64,000 nucleotides of DNA from DATKNA01 sp963755755. GTDB taxonomy: Bacteria > Actinomycetota > Actinomycetes > Actinomycetales > Kineosporiaceae. Shown here one piece after another: positions 9,449 to 19,859 of this stretch (within the stretch, counting starts at the first letter, position 1; each line of letters starts with the position of its first letter). A program made the position numbers and the translations under genes. Location: the NCBI GenBank assembly GCA_963755755.1, contig CAVWLJ010000009.1:62001-126000 (forward strand), given 5' to 3'. The notes beneath the pieces are model-generated. The model was not told the origin of the DNA and searched no databases. It saw only the letters and a program-made list of their open reading frames with translations.

Positions 9449-10795
9449 GGCCGTTCCGGTCGCTGACGGTCCGGGTGCTGGGCCTGGTCGCGCTGGTCGC
9501 GCTCGCCGGGAGCCTGGTCACCGGCGTCGCCCTGGCCCGCACGCAGAGCCAGGCCAATCTCGATCAGGCCTCGGCCACCCTCGCCCTTCAGGCGGACAAC
9601 CTCGCCGCGCGGATCGGCGCCGGCCGGACCGTCGCGGCGACCACGCTGCGCACCCGCCTCGCGCGACAGGGCGTCGTCGTGGCCGTGACCCGGCCCGGCA
9701 CGGTGCCGCCCGTTCCGTTCACCGCCCCGGACGTCGCGACCGCGGTCCAACGGGCCGATCCGGTGACCCGGTCCGCGGCGGGCCGGGAATGGCTCGTGGT
9801 GGCGCGCCCCACGGACGACGGACGCATCGTCCTGCTGGCGCGGCCGCTCGCGCAGGCCCGGGGGCTGACGCCGGCCCAGCGGAACCGGGCGGTCGTCGCC
9901 GGCGCGATCGTCCTGCTGCTCGGCGCCGTCGGCGCCCTGCTGCTGGCCGAGGGCGTCACCCGCCCGCTGCGCCGGGTCGCCGCCGCCGCCCGCCGGCTCT
10001 CGGCGGGGGAGCGGGACGTGCGGGTCGGGCCGGGCGGCCCGCAGGAGGTCGCCGACGTCGCCGCCGCGCTCGACGCCCTCGCCGCCCAGCTGGCGGACGC
10101 CGAGGACCGGCAGCGCCGCTTCCTGCTGGCGGTCTCCCACGAGCTGCGGACACCGCTGACCGCCGTCGCCGGCTACGCCGAGGCCCTCGCCGACGACGTC
10201 CTGCCTCCCGAGGACGTGCGCCGCGCGGGCGAGGTGATCCGCACGGAGGCGGGCCGGTTGCAGCACCGGGTCGAGGACCTCATGGCCCTGGCGCGCCTGC
10301 AGGCCGCCGACTTCCGGCTCGAGCCGGGCCCGACCGACGTGGTGGCCGTGGTCCGGGCCGCGGCGGACGCGTGGACGCCGCGGGCGGCGGGCACGGGGGT
10401 GCCGTTGCGGGTGGAGGCGCCGGAGGGCGGACTCGTGGCCTGGACCGACGGGGAGCGGCTGCGGCAGGTCGTCGACGCCCTGGCCGACAACGCGCTGCGG
10501 GTGCTGCCGTCCGGGGCGCCGTTGGTCCTCGCGGCCGGTCCGACGGCGGCCGGCGCGACCGGGGGTGTGGGTGCAGGTCCGGGACGGCGGGCCGGGCATG
10601 ACCGAGCAGGACATGGCGGACGCCTTCACGCCCGGGCGCCTGACCGAGCGGTACCGCGGGCAGCGGCCGGTCGGCTCCGGTCTCGGCCTCGCTCTGGTGG
10701 CCGCTCTCGTCGGCCGGATGGGCGGCTCGGTGAGTGCGAGCGCGGCGCCCGAGGGCGGGGTGGCGTTCACCGTCGTCCTGCCCGTCGCGCCCTGA
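9445..10795 (+). CDS. sensor histidine kinase, one frameshift
   Basis: GTG 9445 overlaps the regulator stop (GTGA). The protein has an N-terminal membrane helix, a short extracytoplasmic segment of about 120 residues and a second helix (AGAIVLLLGAVGALLLAEG). A HAMP linker follows, then a dimerisation/phosphoacceptor helix with VSHELRTPLTAVAGY (His about 232). The ATPase domain has N-box DNALRVLPSG, G1 DGGPGM and G2 GSGLGLALVAALV. A frameshift near 10560 divides the N-box from the rest of the ATPase domain. It pairs with the adjacent regulator as a two-component system. The signal is unknown; the small secreted protein downstream is a candidate target. Confidence 0.85.
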
Positions 10796-10906
10796 GGCGG
10801 ACGGCGCAACCCGAACATTCCCCGAACACAGCCCGCACCCGGCGGACATCCCGGGCTCCCAGAGTGGTCCACGTCGGGCCCGCCGGGGGCCCGGGAAGGA
10901 GTTCCG

Positions 10907-11407
10907 ATGGTCCTCAAGAGCATCCTCGTGGCGGGCGGGGCGTGCGCGCTGGTCGCCGGAGTGGCGGTGGCGGGGTCCGCGACGGGTGCTGCGTCGTCGG
11001 CGCCGACGGTCCCCGCGGTCGCACCCGTCGGCGACACCAACCTGGCGTCCGCGGTGATCGCCGCGGACAGCGACACCGCGACGCCGGCCGACGCCGCCGA
11101 GGCGCAGACCCTCGGGCGGCGGCGGGACCTGCTCTGCGCCCGCGTCCCCCACGCGATCATCCGGACGCAGAACCTGGAGAAGCGGCTGGCGGGCAACGCC
11201 TCGACCCAGGGCTCGCTCGCATGGCTGCAGGCGAGGATCGACAAGGCGCAGGCGGCGCACCAGGACCAGCTCGTGACCGTGCTGCAGAACCGGCTGACCT
11301 ACCGCAAGCAGCTCGCCTCGTTCCTGCCGCAGCGGCTCGAGTTGCTGCAGACGGCACGGCACACGGTGTGCGCGCCCAGGCCCACGAGCAGCAGCCCCTC
11401 GTCCTGA
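10907..11407 (+). CDS. small secreted protein of unknown function
   Basis: A clear signal peptide (LVAGGACALVAGVAVAGSATG) precedes an Ala/Pro/Val-rich linker and a helical domain of about 95 residues. The domain is rich in Gln, Leu and Arg and is bounded by two cysteines (LLCARVP and HTVCAP) that could form a disulfide. GGAAGGAGTT is a good ribosome binding site just before ATG 10907. The gene stands 110 bases after the kinase, so it may belong to the regulon of that system. I do not recognise the family. The C-terminus ends in a Ser-rich tail. Confidence 0.6.
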   Translation: MVLKSILVAGGACALVAGVAVAGSATGAASSAPTVPAVAPVGDTNLASAVIAADSDTATPADAAEAQTLGRRRDLLCARVPHAIIRTQNLEKRLAGNASTQGSLAWLQARIDKAQAAHQDQLVTVLQNRLTYRKQLASFLPQRLELLQTARHTVCAPRPTSSSPSS

Positions 11408-11438
11408 TCCGGGACCGGGCGGCCTCCCCGCGGTTCGT

Positions 11439-11460
11439 GGTGATAGCCATTTCAATCACC
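11439..11460. promoter_or_regulatory. inverted repeat GGTGAT-N10-ATCACC
   Basis: A perfect 6-base inverted repeat with a 10-base spacer lies 32 bases after the secreted-protein gene, in a locally less GC-rich stretch. The two half-sites lie about two helical turns apart end to end, as expected for a dimeric repressor. It could also be a weak terminator stem. No T-run follows. Confidence 0.3.
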
Positions 11461-12159
11461 GAGCTGAGAGCGGTTGCAAGCAGCCCGTGAGATCGATCTC
11501 CCGAACGCCTCATCCCGGACAAAACGCCTCGGTGAAGGGCTTGTAATGAATGCTGTCTCTGCATACTGTCGGGCTCCACGAGGCGGAGCGAGGTCGACAA
11601 CTCGGGGGCGACCGCGCTCGGCGGACGTGACCGCCAGGCTGAAGACGAGGGCCTGGGGAACGTGACGTTCACAGTCCACTTCGCGATGCAACGGGATGAC
11701 CTCGTCGGCCCGCCGGCTCCGCGCCGGCACTCCGGCTGATGGTCAGGGCTCCCGTTGCCGATCGCGTTCCGGACTGGCGAGCGGGCGAACCCCGGCCGCG
11801 TCCGGTCATGGGGAATTGCAGGAGTGCGTCCAGGCTACGGCGAGCTCAGCACAGTGAATCATGTGCTGCCGCACCGGAGAGGGTTGGACGTGGTCCGGGG
11901 GGAGACCGATGGGGCGGATGCACGCGGGGGGTTTCGGACGCGGCCGAGGTCGGACGGCCGCGCTTTTCGACACGAGTGATGCACTCGTCGCCTGCCCGAT
12001 CGTGGTCGCGCGATCCGTCGATCTCGCAGGCGCCCGCGAGAGAACTCTCGCCGATCACCCCACCCCTCAGGTACGTGACCGGCGACGTGCATGCGCAGTG
12101 AGGTCGCGGCGGCCCGTCGCCGCTCCCGAGCGGGTGCTGGACAGGTAGGGAGGGGCGAC
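11461..12159. other. 700-base gap upstream of the biosynthetic cluster
   Basis: No open frame here reads like a protein on either strand. Apart from the promoter candidate at 11541-11569 I see no RNA gene or repeat. A short regulator gene broken by frameshifts cannot be excluded, because the cluster downstream is heavily frameshifted. Confidence 0.4.
11541..11569 (+). promoter_or_regulatory. candidate promoter TTGTAA-N17-TACTGT
   Basis: A -35-like TTGTAA and a -10-like TACTGT are separated by 17 bases in the most AT-rich part of the gap before the biosynthetic cluster. Transcription from here would give a leader of about 580 bases before the first cluster gene. This is the best sigma-70-type match I see in the gap, judged by eye only. 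Confidence 0.35.
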
Positions 12160-13200
12160 ATGCCTGTCATATCCGTTCCCGAGGCGTTCGATGAGGACAC
12201 CCTCTACGTCGACCTCCGGTCGATCGTGGGGTACTCCGTCTTCTTGAAGTGTGAGGGGTTCAACTTCGCAGGCTCGATCAAGCTCAAGGCTGCCACCGAG
12301 ATGGTGGACGCCGCCGAGCGCGAGGGGCGTCTGACGCGGGACTCGATCATCATCGAGTCCTCGTCCGGCAACCTGGGGGTGGCGCTGAGCATGATCGCGG
12401 CGAGCAGGGGATACCAGTTCGTCTGCGTGACGGACTCCCGCTGCAACCTGGCCACCCGGCGCATCATGGAGGCGCTCGGTTGCCAGGTGCACATCATCAC
12501 CGAAGCCGCTGGTCCAGGTGGCTACGTCGGAGCGCGAATCGCCCACGTGCGCCGGCTGTGTGCCGCGGACAGCAGGTACGTGTGGCTGGACCAGTACGCC
12601 AATCCGGGGAACTGGCAGGCTCACTTCCGGACAACGGCGCCCGAGATCGCGCGCCAGTTCCCGGGTCTCGACGTGCTGTTCGTCGGGGCCGGAACGACCG
12701 GCACCTTGATGGGCTGCGCTCGCTACTTCCGGCAGTGGCACCGGCGGGTGCACATCGTCGCGGTGGATGTCGTCGGCTCCGTCACCTTCGGCGGCGACCC
12801 GGGTCGCCGGATGATTCCAGGGCTCGGGATGAGCGTTCCTCCGCCGCTCCTCGACCGGTCCCTCGTCGACGACGTGGTGCTGGTCGAGGAGGTGGACACC
12901 ATCCGTGCCTGCCGCCGGCTCGCCAGGAAGGGATTCCTCTTCGGCGGATCCACGGGCACCGTGGTCAGCGGCGCGGTCCGGTGGCTCGAGGAGCACGGCC
13001 GGCCAGGCCTCGTCTCCGCCGCCATCGCCCCGGACCTCGGAGAGCGGTACGTCGACACCGTCTACCAGACCAACTGGGTGCAGCACCTGTACGGCGAGGA
13101 CGTGATCTCGCCGGACGGCCCTGCCCAGCCACATCGGTCCCAGCAGCGTCGCGGCCGTGACGGGGAGCCGGCGCAGGCGCCTCTGCAGCCGACGTCCTAG
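12160..13200 (+). CDS. sbnA: SbnA-type PLP enzyme for 2,3-diaminopropionate (N-(2-amino-2-carboxyethyl)-L-glutamate synthase)
   Basis: This 346-residue protein belongs to the cysteine synthase/cystathionine beta-synthase fold. Lys 41 in GFNFAGSIKLK is the likely PLP lysine. ESSSGNLGVALS (about 66-77) is the asparagine loop in the form typical of SbnA/VioB rather than CysK (TSGNTG). GAGTTGTLMG binds the PLP phosphate, and GGSTGT follows at about 262. In staphyloferrin B biosynthesis SbnA joins O-phospho-L-serine and L-glutamate; SbnB then releases L-2,3-diaminopropionate. An sbnB gene is the last gene of this same cluster. ATG 12160 is chosen over an upstream ATG at 12091 because a purine-rich AGGTAGGGAGG precedes it. 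The frame is intact, and the stop is directly followed by the ATG of the next gene. Confidence 0.85.
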   Translation: MPVISVPEAFDEDTLYVDLRSIVGYSVFLKCEGFNFAGSIKLKAATEMVDAAEREGRLTRDSIIIESSSGNLGVALSMIAASRGYQFVCVTDSRCNLATRRIMEALGCQVHIITEAAGPGGYVGARIAHVRRLCAADSRYVWLDQYANPGNWQAHFRTTAPEIARQFPGLDVLFVGAGTTGTLMGCARYFRQWHRRVHIVAVDVVGSVTFGGDPGRRMIPGLGMSVPPPLLDRSLVDDVVLVEEVDTIRACRRLARKGFLFGGSTGTVVSGAVRWLEEHGRPGLVSAAIAPDLGERYVDTVYQTNWVQHLYGEDVISPDGPAQPHRSQQRRGRDGEPAQAPLQPTS

Positions 13201-16200
13201 ATGGCCGAGTTCTCGACAGGAGCCGCTGTGGGGGCGGACCAGGTCCTCGGTCTCGCGGCCGATGCAGAGCGCAGCCCCGACGGCCGAACGGACCCGGCCG
13301 AGTTCTCGAGCGCGACCGAGGGGGCGCTCGCGGGGGTGCTTGCCGAGGTCCTCGGCGTCGAGCGGGTTCCGGTGGACGGCCACTTCTTCGACGACCTGGG
13401 TGCCGACTCGATGGTGATGGCCCGGTTCTGCGCACGGGTCCGGAAGGCGCCGGATCTGCCGCCGGTGTCGATGAAGGACGTCTACCAGCATCCGAGCGTG
13501 CGGAGCCTGTCGAAGGCGGTGGCGGTCCTCCCGGACGCGGTCGTCCCGCCGCCGGTGACCACGGCCCTCGAGTCGGCCTTCGTCGCGGTGCTGGCCGAGG
13601 TCCTCGGCGTCGAGGACGTGCCGGTGGACGGCCACCTCTTCGACGACTTCGGCGCCGACTCCATGGTCATGGCCCGGTTCTGCGCACGGGTCCGGAAGCG
13701 CCGGATCTGCCGCCGGTGTCGATGAAGGACATCTACCAGCACCCGACGGTGCGAAGCCTGGCGACGGCCGTCGGGGGCGGCGGCGCCGGCTCCGGCCGAG
13801 CGACCGGCACCAGCGCAGCCCCAGGCCCCCGACCAACCGGGCGCGCCGGCGCACGAGGCGACGCCTACCCAGCGGAAGGCTCTCGATCCATCGCCGGCAC
13901 TCGCATGGCTGCCGGCGTCCCCCGGCGTGGTGGCGACGCGGGCCGAGCCGCCGGTGCACGAGACGCCGCCGACGGGTCGCCCCGCCGGCACGAGGGCGTA
14001 CGTGCTCTGTGGCGCCCTGCAGTTTCTCGTCTTCGTCGCGTACGTCTGCCTCAGCTCCTTCGTGGCCGCGAAGGGCTACGAGTGGATCTCGTCCGGGCAT
14101 GGCCTCGGCGACATGTACCTGCGCTCGGTCGTCGTCGGCGGTGGCATCTTCGTCGCCATCTCCGTCCTGCCGATCGCCGCGAAGTGGCTGCTCATCGGGC
14201 GCTGGAAACCCCGGGAGATCCGCATCTGGAGCCTGGGCTACGTCCGGTTCTGGCTGGTCGCGACCCTCGTCCGCACCAATTTCCTGGTCCGCCTGATGGG
14301 CGGTTCGCCGATCCTTCCGCTGTACCTGCGGGCGCTCGGGGCACGCGTCGGCCGAGGCGTCGTCATCATGTCCCGGTCGGTGCCGGTGTGCACCGACCTG
14401 CTGACGATCGGCGACGGGACGGTGATCCGCAAGGACTGCCTCCTGTCGGGGTACCGGGCACACGCGGATGGATCCAGACCGGGGCGGTCACCATGGGCAA
14501 GGACGTCGTGGTCGCCGAGTCCACGGTGATCGACATCGAGACGTCGATCGGCGACGGCGGGCAGCTCGGCCGCTCGTCGTCGCTGCATCCCGGGCAGGCG
14601 GTGCCTGCCGGCGAGCGCTGGCACGGATCCCCTGCGCGGCCGACCGACGTCGACTACCGAACCGTGGGGCCCGCACGCTGCGGCAGGCTGCGCAGAGCCG
14701 TCTACTGCCTGCGTGCAGCTGGCAAAGTGCTCGGCATCTACGTCCCACTGGCCGTCGGATTCTTCGACGTGCTGCTCACCGAGGGGCCGACCCTGGCCGG
14801 GAAGGCGATGTCCGGGGTTCTGGCCTGCGACGTGGAGGTTCCCGACCGGTCTGGCGCTGGCCGTGTCATTCGTGGTCGTCTTCGTCGGGGTGCTCGTCGC
14901 CCTTGCTCTCGGTTTCACCCTGCCCCGAGCGCTGGCGGTGGCAGTCAGGCCCGACACGGTCTACCCGCTCTACGGGTTCCGCTACGGCCTCCACCAGCTG
15001 ATCACGCGCCTGACGAACGTGAAGCTGTTGACCCACCTGTTCGGCGACAGCTCCTACATCGTCACCTACCTCAAGCTGCTCGGATACGACCTGTCGCGGG
15101 TCGAGCAGACCGGGTCGAACTTCGGCACGGAGGTCAAGCACGACACTCCCTATCTGAGCTCGGTCGGCCGGGGGACGATGGTCGCCGACGGTCTCTCGAT
15201 CATCAACGCGGACGTCTCGAGCACGTCGTTCCGGCTCTCGCGGGTCTCGATCGGAGCGCAGAACTTCCTCGGGAACCGCATCGCGTACCCCGCCCAGGGC
15301 CGGACCGGCGACAACTGCCTGCTCGCCACCAAGGTTCTGGTGCCCGTCGACGGAAAGGTTCGGGAGAACGTCGGGCTGCTCGGGTCGCCGAGCTTCGAGA
15401 TCCCTCGCACCGTGGAGCGGGACACCCGCGTGAATCACCCGAAGGGGGAGGCGAGCGGCTCCGCCGGCTGCGGGCGAAGAACCGCCACAATCTCAGACGA
15501 TCGGCCTCGCCCTGCTCGTCCGCTGGGGGTACCTGTTCGGCGTCGGATGCTGGCCTTCGGCGCCGGCGGTCTGTATCGCCGCTGGGGCTGGCTCGTGCTC
15601 GCCGCGAGACGCTTCTCGGTGGTGCTCTTCACGACCGCCTACTTCGTGCTCGTCGAGCGCGCCGTCGCGGGCTTCCGGCAGCTGCGACCGCGAACCTGTT
15701 CGATCTACGAGCCCTACTTCTGGTGGCACGAGCGCTACTGGAAGCTCGTCATCCCGCGATGCGCTCGACCGGATGTTCGCGGGGACGCCGTTCAAGAACG
15801 TCTGTCGAGGCTGCTCGGCGTCCGGTTGGGCAAGCGGGTCTTCGACGACGGCTGCTTTCTGCCGGAGCGAACCCTCGTCACCATCGGCGACGACGTGACG
15901 CTCAACGCGGGCAGCGTGCTGCAGTCCCACTCCCAGGAGGACGGCGCGTTCAAGTCCGACCGCATCATGATCGGTTCGGGGTGCACGATCGGGATGGGCG
16001 GCTTCGTCCACTACGGCGTGACCATGAGCGAGGATGCCACGCTCGCTGCCGACTCCTTCCTGATGAAGGGCGAAGACGTCCCCGCCCGCACGCGCTGGGG
16101 CGGCAATCCGGCCGAACAGCTGCCGCTCCCGCCGTCCGTGCTCCCGCGGCACGCGACCCGGACCTTGGAAGCCGGGCGACCGCTGCCGCGGCACGCGAAC

Positions 16201-16528
16201 GAGATCGTGGGAGCTGGGCGCACCCGACCGCGGCACGCGAATCCAGCGGTGGGAGCCGGGCCGGCGCGGGCGCAACACGTGAACGGTTACGTGCGCGGGT
16301 ACGCCAACGGACAGGTGAGTGGCTACGCGGACGGACACGCGAGCGGCTACGCAGAGGGACACGCGAGCGGCTACGCAGACGGACGACGCGAGCGGCTACG
16401 CAGACGGATACGTGGACGCACACGCGAACGGAGCGGTGCGCGCAGCGCGCACGCCGCTCGACCGGTCGGCTGCGACAGGCGCCCGCCGGCCCGAGTGGGT
16501 GACGGCGCGGACCAACCCGAAGAGATAG
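13201..16528 (+). CDS. tandem carrier domains fused to a Pls-type membrane/beta-helix synthetase terminus, no adenylation domain
   Basis: The protein starts with two near-identical carrier domains, with phosphopantetheine serines in DDLGADSMVM (Ser 70) and DDFGADSMVM (Ser 154). A linker leads into about five membrane helices alternating with three soluble hexapeptide-repeat (left-handed beta-helix) segments. The first runs GARVGRGVVIMSRSVP to the LLTIGDGTVIRKDC region, the second SRVSIGAQNFLGNRIAYP, and the third VTIGDDVTLNAGSVLQSHSQEDG through RWGGNPAEQL. This is the C-terminal architecture of poly-epsilon-lysine synthetase and related homopoly(amino acid) synthetases, where the three soluble domains join monomers. 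The usual N-terminal adenylation domain is absent and is supplied by the next gene. The tail has Gly-Tyr repeats. At least seven frameshifts interrupt it. The end at TGA 16528 follows the repeat frame; another frame runs to 16551. Confidence 0.75.
13336..13775 (+). repeat. duplicated carrier-domain DNA, copies at about 13336-13523 and 13588-13775
   Basis: Two copies of about 188 bases, similar along most of their length, encode the two carrier domains. They differ at scattered positions. Copy 1 reads GTCCGGAAGGCGCCGG (13437-13452) where copy 2 has GTCCGGAAGCGCCGG (13689-13703). The one-base deletion in copy 2 breaks the frame. The duplication is recent or kept uniform by gene conversion. Confidence 0.8.
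16281..16430 (+). repeat. eight-residue Gly-Tyr repeats at the end of the Pls-like protein
   Basis: Units of about 24 bases (GGCTACGC, then GACGGACACGCGAGC and variants) encode GYADGHAS, GYAEGHAS and GYADG-type repeats. They begin at NGYVRGYANG and end near YVDAHANG. The repeat register shows that a base is gained or lost near 16383, and it identifies the correct downstream frame. Confidence 0.7.
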
Positions 16529-16547
16529 CCATGAACGGAGGAGCGCG

Positions 16548-19500
16548 ATGAGCACGGTGACCGACCCGGGACGGGTCCCGGACGGACCCCGGGACGGACC
16601 CGGCCCGTACGTTCTGGGCGAGCGTGCTCGGGACCGCCGGTTCGACGGTTCTCCCGCGATGGACCCTTCAGCCCGCGGCGGGCGTGGCCGAGTACGAGGC
16701 CGAGATCCAGGGCGGCCTCGTGGCGGCGCTCGCCCGCACGGCTCGCGAGCTCGGCGTACCGCCGAGCTCTCTGTTGCTGGCCGGGCACGCCGTGGTGCTC
16801 GCCGCCCTGTCGGGGGAACGAGAGGTCGTCACCGGGTACGTGCACGACGCCGGCGGCGCGGCCCTGCCCTGCCCGCTGACGACCGGGCCGGCGACGTGGC
16901 GGGAGTGGTGCGCGACGTCCGGCGGGTGGAGTCCGGCCTGCTCCGTCACGGCGATGCGCTCGAGGACCTCCGCACGGAGCACGGCTTCGAGCTGCCGACG
17001 TTCGAGACCGTGTTCGACCCGTCGGGCGACGCCGAACTGGACGAGGGCGCCGTCCTGCGCGTCGGCGCCGTCCTCGCCGGTGGCCGCCTCGCGCTCCGGC
17101 TGCGGTACCGCACGGACGCGATCGACCGGGATGCGCCGCCCGCATCGCGGGCTACCACCTGAAGGCCCTGGAGCTGCTCGTGGCGGACCTCGACGCGGAA
17201 CCCGCACAGCAATCGCTCCTGTCCGCCCAGGAGCTCCGCCTCCAGATCAGGAGATGGCCGGGCCGCGCCGCGAGCTGCCCGACGCTCGTGCGCACGAGCT
17301 GTTCGAGGAGCGTGTGCGCGCGCACCCGGACCGCGTCGCCCTCGTGCACGCGCGCCGGGAGTGGACCTACGCCGAGCTGAACGCCCGCGCCAACCGCGTC
17401 GCTCGGGCGTTGCTGGCCCGAGGGCTGAGCCGGGAGGACGTGGTCGCGGTGGTGACCGAGCGCGACCTCGACTGGGCGGCCGCCGTCCTCGCGATCTTCA
17501 AGGCCGGGTGGCGCCTACCTGCCCATCGAGCCGGGCTTCCCGGCCGACCGCATCGCGACGACGCTCCGGCGGCCGCGTGCCGGCTGGTGCTGACCGAACC
17601 GGGCAGCAGAGGCACCCTCGACACGGCCGTGGCGTCGTTGCCCGGCGTCGAGGTCCTCTCGATCGACACGGCGTACGAGGAGGACCACCCGGACGACGAC
17701 CTCCGCGTCCCGGTCGCGGCCGACGAGCTCGCCTACATCTACTTCACCTCGGGCTCCACGGGGGAGCCGAAGGGCGCGATGTGCGAGCACGCCGGAATGC
17801 TCAACCACCTCCTCGCGAAGATCGACGACCTCGTGATCGGCGAGGGGACGGTGGTCGCCCAGACCGCGCCGCAGTGCTTCGACATCTCGCTGTGGCAGCT
17901 GGTCTCCGCGCTCCTCGTCGGCGGCCGGACGCTGCTGGTCGAGCAGGACGCCATCCTCGACGTCCCCCGTTTCCTCGACACCATCGCCGGCGGCCGGGTG
18001 GCCGTGCTCCAGCTCGTGCCGTCGTACCTCGAGGCGGTCCTGTCCGCGCTGGAGCGACACCCTCGCGAGCTGCCGGACCTCCGCGTCGTGTCGGTCACCG
18101 GGGAGGCGCTGAAGAAGGAGCTCACGCAGCGGTGGTTCGCGGCGCAGCCGGGCATCCGGCTCGTCAACGCCTACGGGCTCACCGAGACCTCCGACGACAC
18201 GAACCACGAGGTCATGGACCGGGTGCCGGACCGGGACCGCGTACCGCTGGGCCGTCCGATCAACAACGTCCACGTCTACGTCGTCGACGACAACCTCGTC
18301 CCGGTAGCCCTGGGTGCGCCAGGTCTGATCGTCTTCTCCGGCGTCTGCGTGGGACGGGGCTACGTCAACGACCCCGAGCGCACCGAGCAGGCCTACCTCG
18401 CCGATCCGCACCGGCGGGCCACCGGCTCTACCGGGGCGGCGACTACGGCCGCTGGCTGCCGGAGGGCAAGCTGGAGTTCCTGGGCCGCCGGGACAGCCAG
18501 GTGAAGATCAAGGCTTCCGGATCGAGATCGGTGAGATCGAGAACACGCTGCTGCGGGTGCCGGGCGTCCGTGACGGCGCCGTCGTGGTCACCGAGGACCG
18601 GACCGGACACGACGACTCGTCGCCTTCTACACCGCCTCGCAGCCGCTCGAGGTCGACGTCCTACGGGAGCGGTTGTCGGGCCACTTGCCGGCATACATGG
18701 TTCCGGCGGCCTTCCACGGCGGGAGGACCTGCCACTGACCGCGAACAGCAAGATCGATCGCAAGCGCCTCCTCGCACTCGCGCTGGAGCTCGAGGTCGCG
18801 GCGGAGTACTCCGCGCCGCGGACGCCGACGGAGCGGCGGCTGGCGGCCGCGTGGAGCAGGGTGCTCGGAATCCCCGAGGACCAGATCGGCCGGCAGGACA
18901 ACTTCTTCGACCTGGGCGGCAACTCGCTGTCCGCGGTCAAGGTCGTGATCGCGCTCGACCGCTCCCTGTCCCTCAAGGACCTGACCCGGCACCCGGTGCT
19001 CGCGGACCTGGCGGCGACGGTCGACGGAAGCTCGGTTCAGCGCGCGGGGCTGCTGCAGTCCCTGTCGGACGCCGGCGACGCCGGGCAGGCCTCCTGATCT
19101 GCTTTCCCCGGCGGGAGGCAACGCCGTGACCTTCCAGCCGATGGCGCGCGCACTCGGGGAGCGGGCTGGCGGTCCTCGCGGTCGAGCTGCCCGGCCACGA
19201 CCTGGCCGCCGAGCGCGAGCCGTTCGCGCCGTTCGAGCAGGTGGTCCGCCAGGTCGCCGACGAGGTCGCGCGGCCGTCGGCCCCCACGGGTCCTGCTCTG
19301 GGGCCACTCGTCCGGGGCCGCCTTCGCGCTCGAGACCGCTCGCAGGCTGCAAGCGCGCGGCGTCGCCGTCGAGCGGGTGTTCCTCGCGGCCCAGCTCGCC
19401 GGGGACGGCCGAGCAGCGGCGGCGGCCGCCGCCGAACTCTCCGGGCGGCGGGACGCCGACATCGTGGCGGACTTGAACGCCGAGAGCGGCTACACCGACC

Positions 19501-19818
19501 TGGGGCGACTCGACGCGCAGCGCGCCGAGCACGTGGCGGCGGCCTACCGGCACGACTGCCTGTCCGCCCACGAGTACCTCGCGGCAGCGCTGGAAAGCCC
19601 GCCCGCGGACAGGCTCGCCTGCCCGGTCACGGTCGTCGTGGCCGCCGACGATCCGTACACACAGGCGGCCGGGCAGCGCTACCACGAGTGGGAGCGGCTG
19701 GCAGAACGGGTCGAGCTGCACGAGCTCGCCGACGGCGGCCACCACTTCCTCCGCACCCGCTCCGGCGGAGGCGGCCGCGCTCGTCGTGCGCGCCGCCGGG
19801 CTGCACCCGTCGTCCTGA
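16548..19818 (+). CDS. NRPS protein: half condensation domain, adenylation, carrier and thioesterase domains
   Basis: ATG 16548 follows GGAGGAG. Roughly 16640-17260 resembles only the C-terminal lobe of a condensation domain (LLLAGHAVVLAALSGEREVV, then LRYRTDAIDRDA, AGYHLKALELLVAD); the HHxxxDG lobe is missing. The adenylation domain (about 17270-18760) shows A3 YFTSGSTGEPKG, A4 QCFDISLWQ, A5 NAYGLTET, A7 YRGGDYGR, A8 GRRDSQVKIK and A10 NSKIDRK. The carrier domain (about 18830-19030) has DNFFDLGGNSLSAVK. The thioesterase (about 19090-19818) has LLWGHSSGAAFALE (Ser), AADDPYTQ (Asp) and GGHHFL (His). The apparent stop at 19097 is caused by a lost C in a CCCC run, so the thioesterase is fused rather than separate. 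A hand alignment gives specificity residues D-I-W-Q-S-T-A-D-D-K; the two late acidic residues would suit a side-chain amine. About ten frameshifts are present. Confidence 0.75.
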
Positions 19819-19859
19819 GCGCGAGTCCTTCCTGATCCCGACCTTCAAGGAGGCACCCG

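Noticed and set aside
8854..11490. One very long plus-strand frame covering the response regulator, kinase and secreted-protein region
   Set aside because: Only parts of it are coding. It passes from the receiver to the kinase in one frame by chance because GC-rich alternative frames lack stops.
13201..14000. Independent acyl carrier protein gene separate from the membrane protein
   Set aside because: The stop that would end it comes only from the one-base deletion in the second carrier copy. In Pls the same carrier leads directly into the membrane part.
19097..19130. A free-standing type II thioesterase starting after the stop at 19097
   Set aside because: Restoring one C in the CCCC run joins the carrier domain to LLICFPPAGGNAV without a gap, so a fused thioesterase is simpler.
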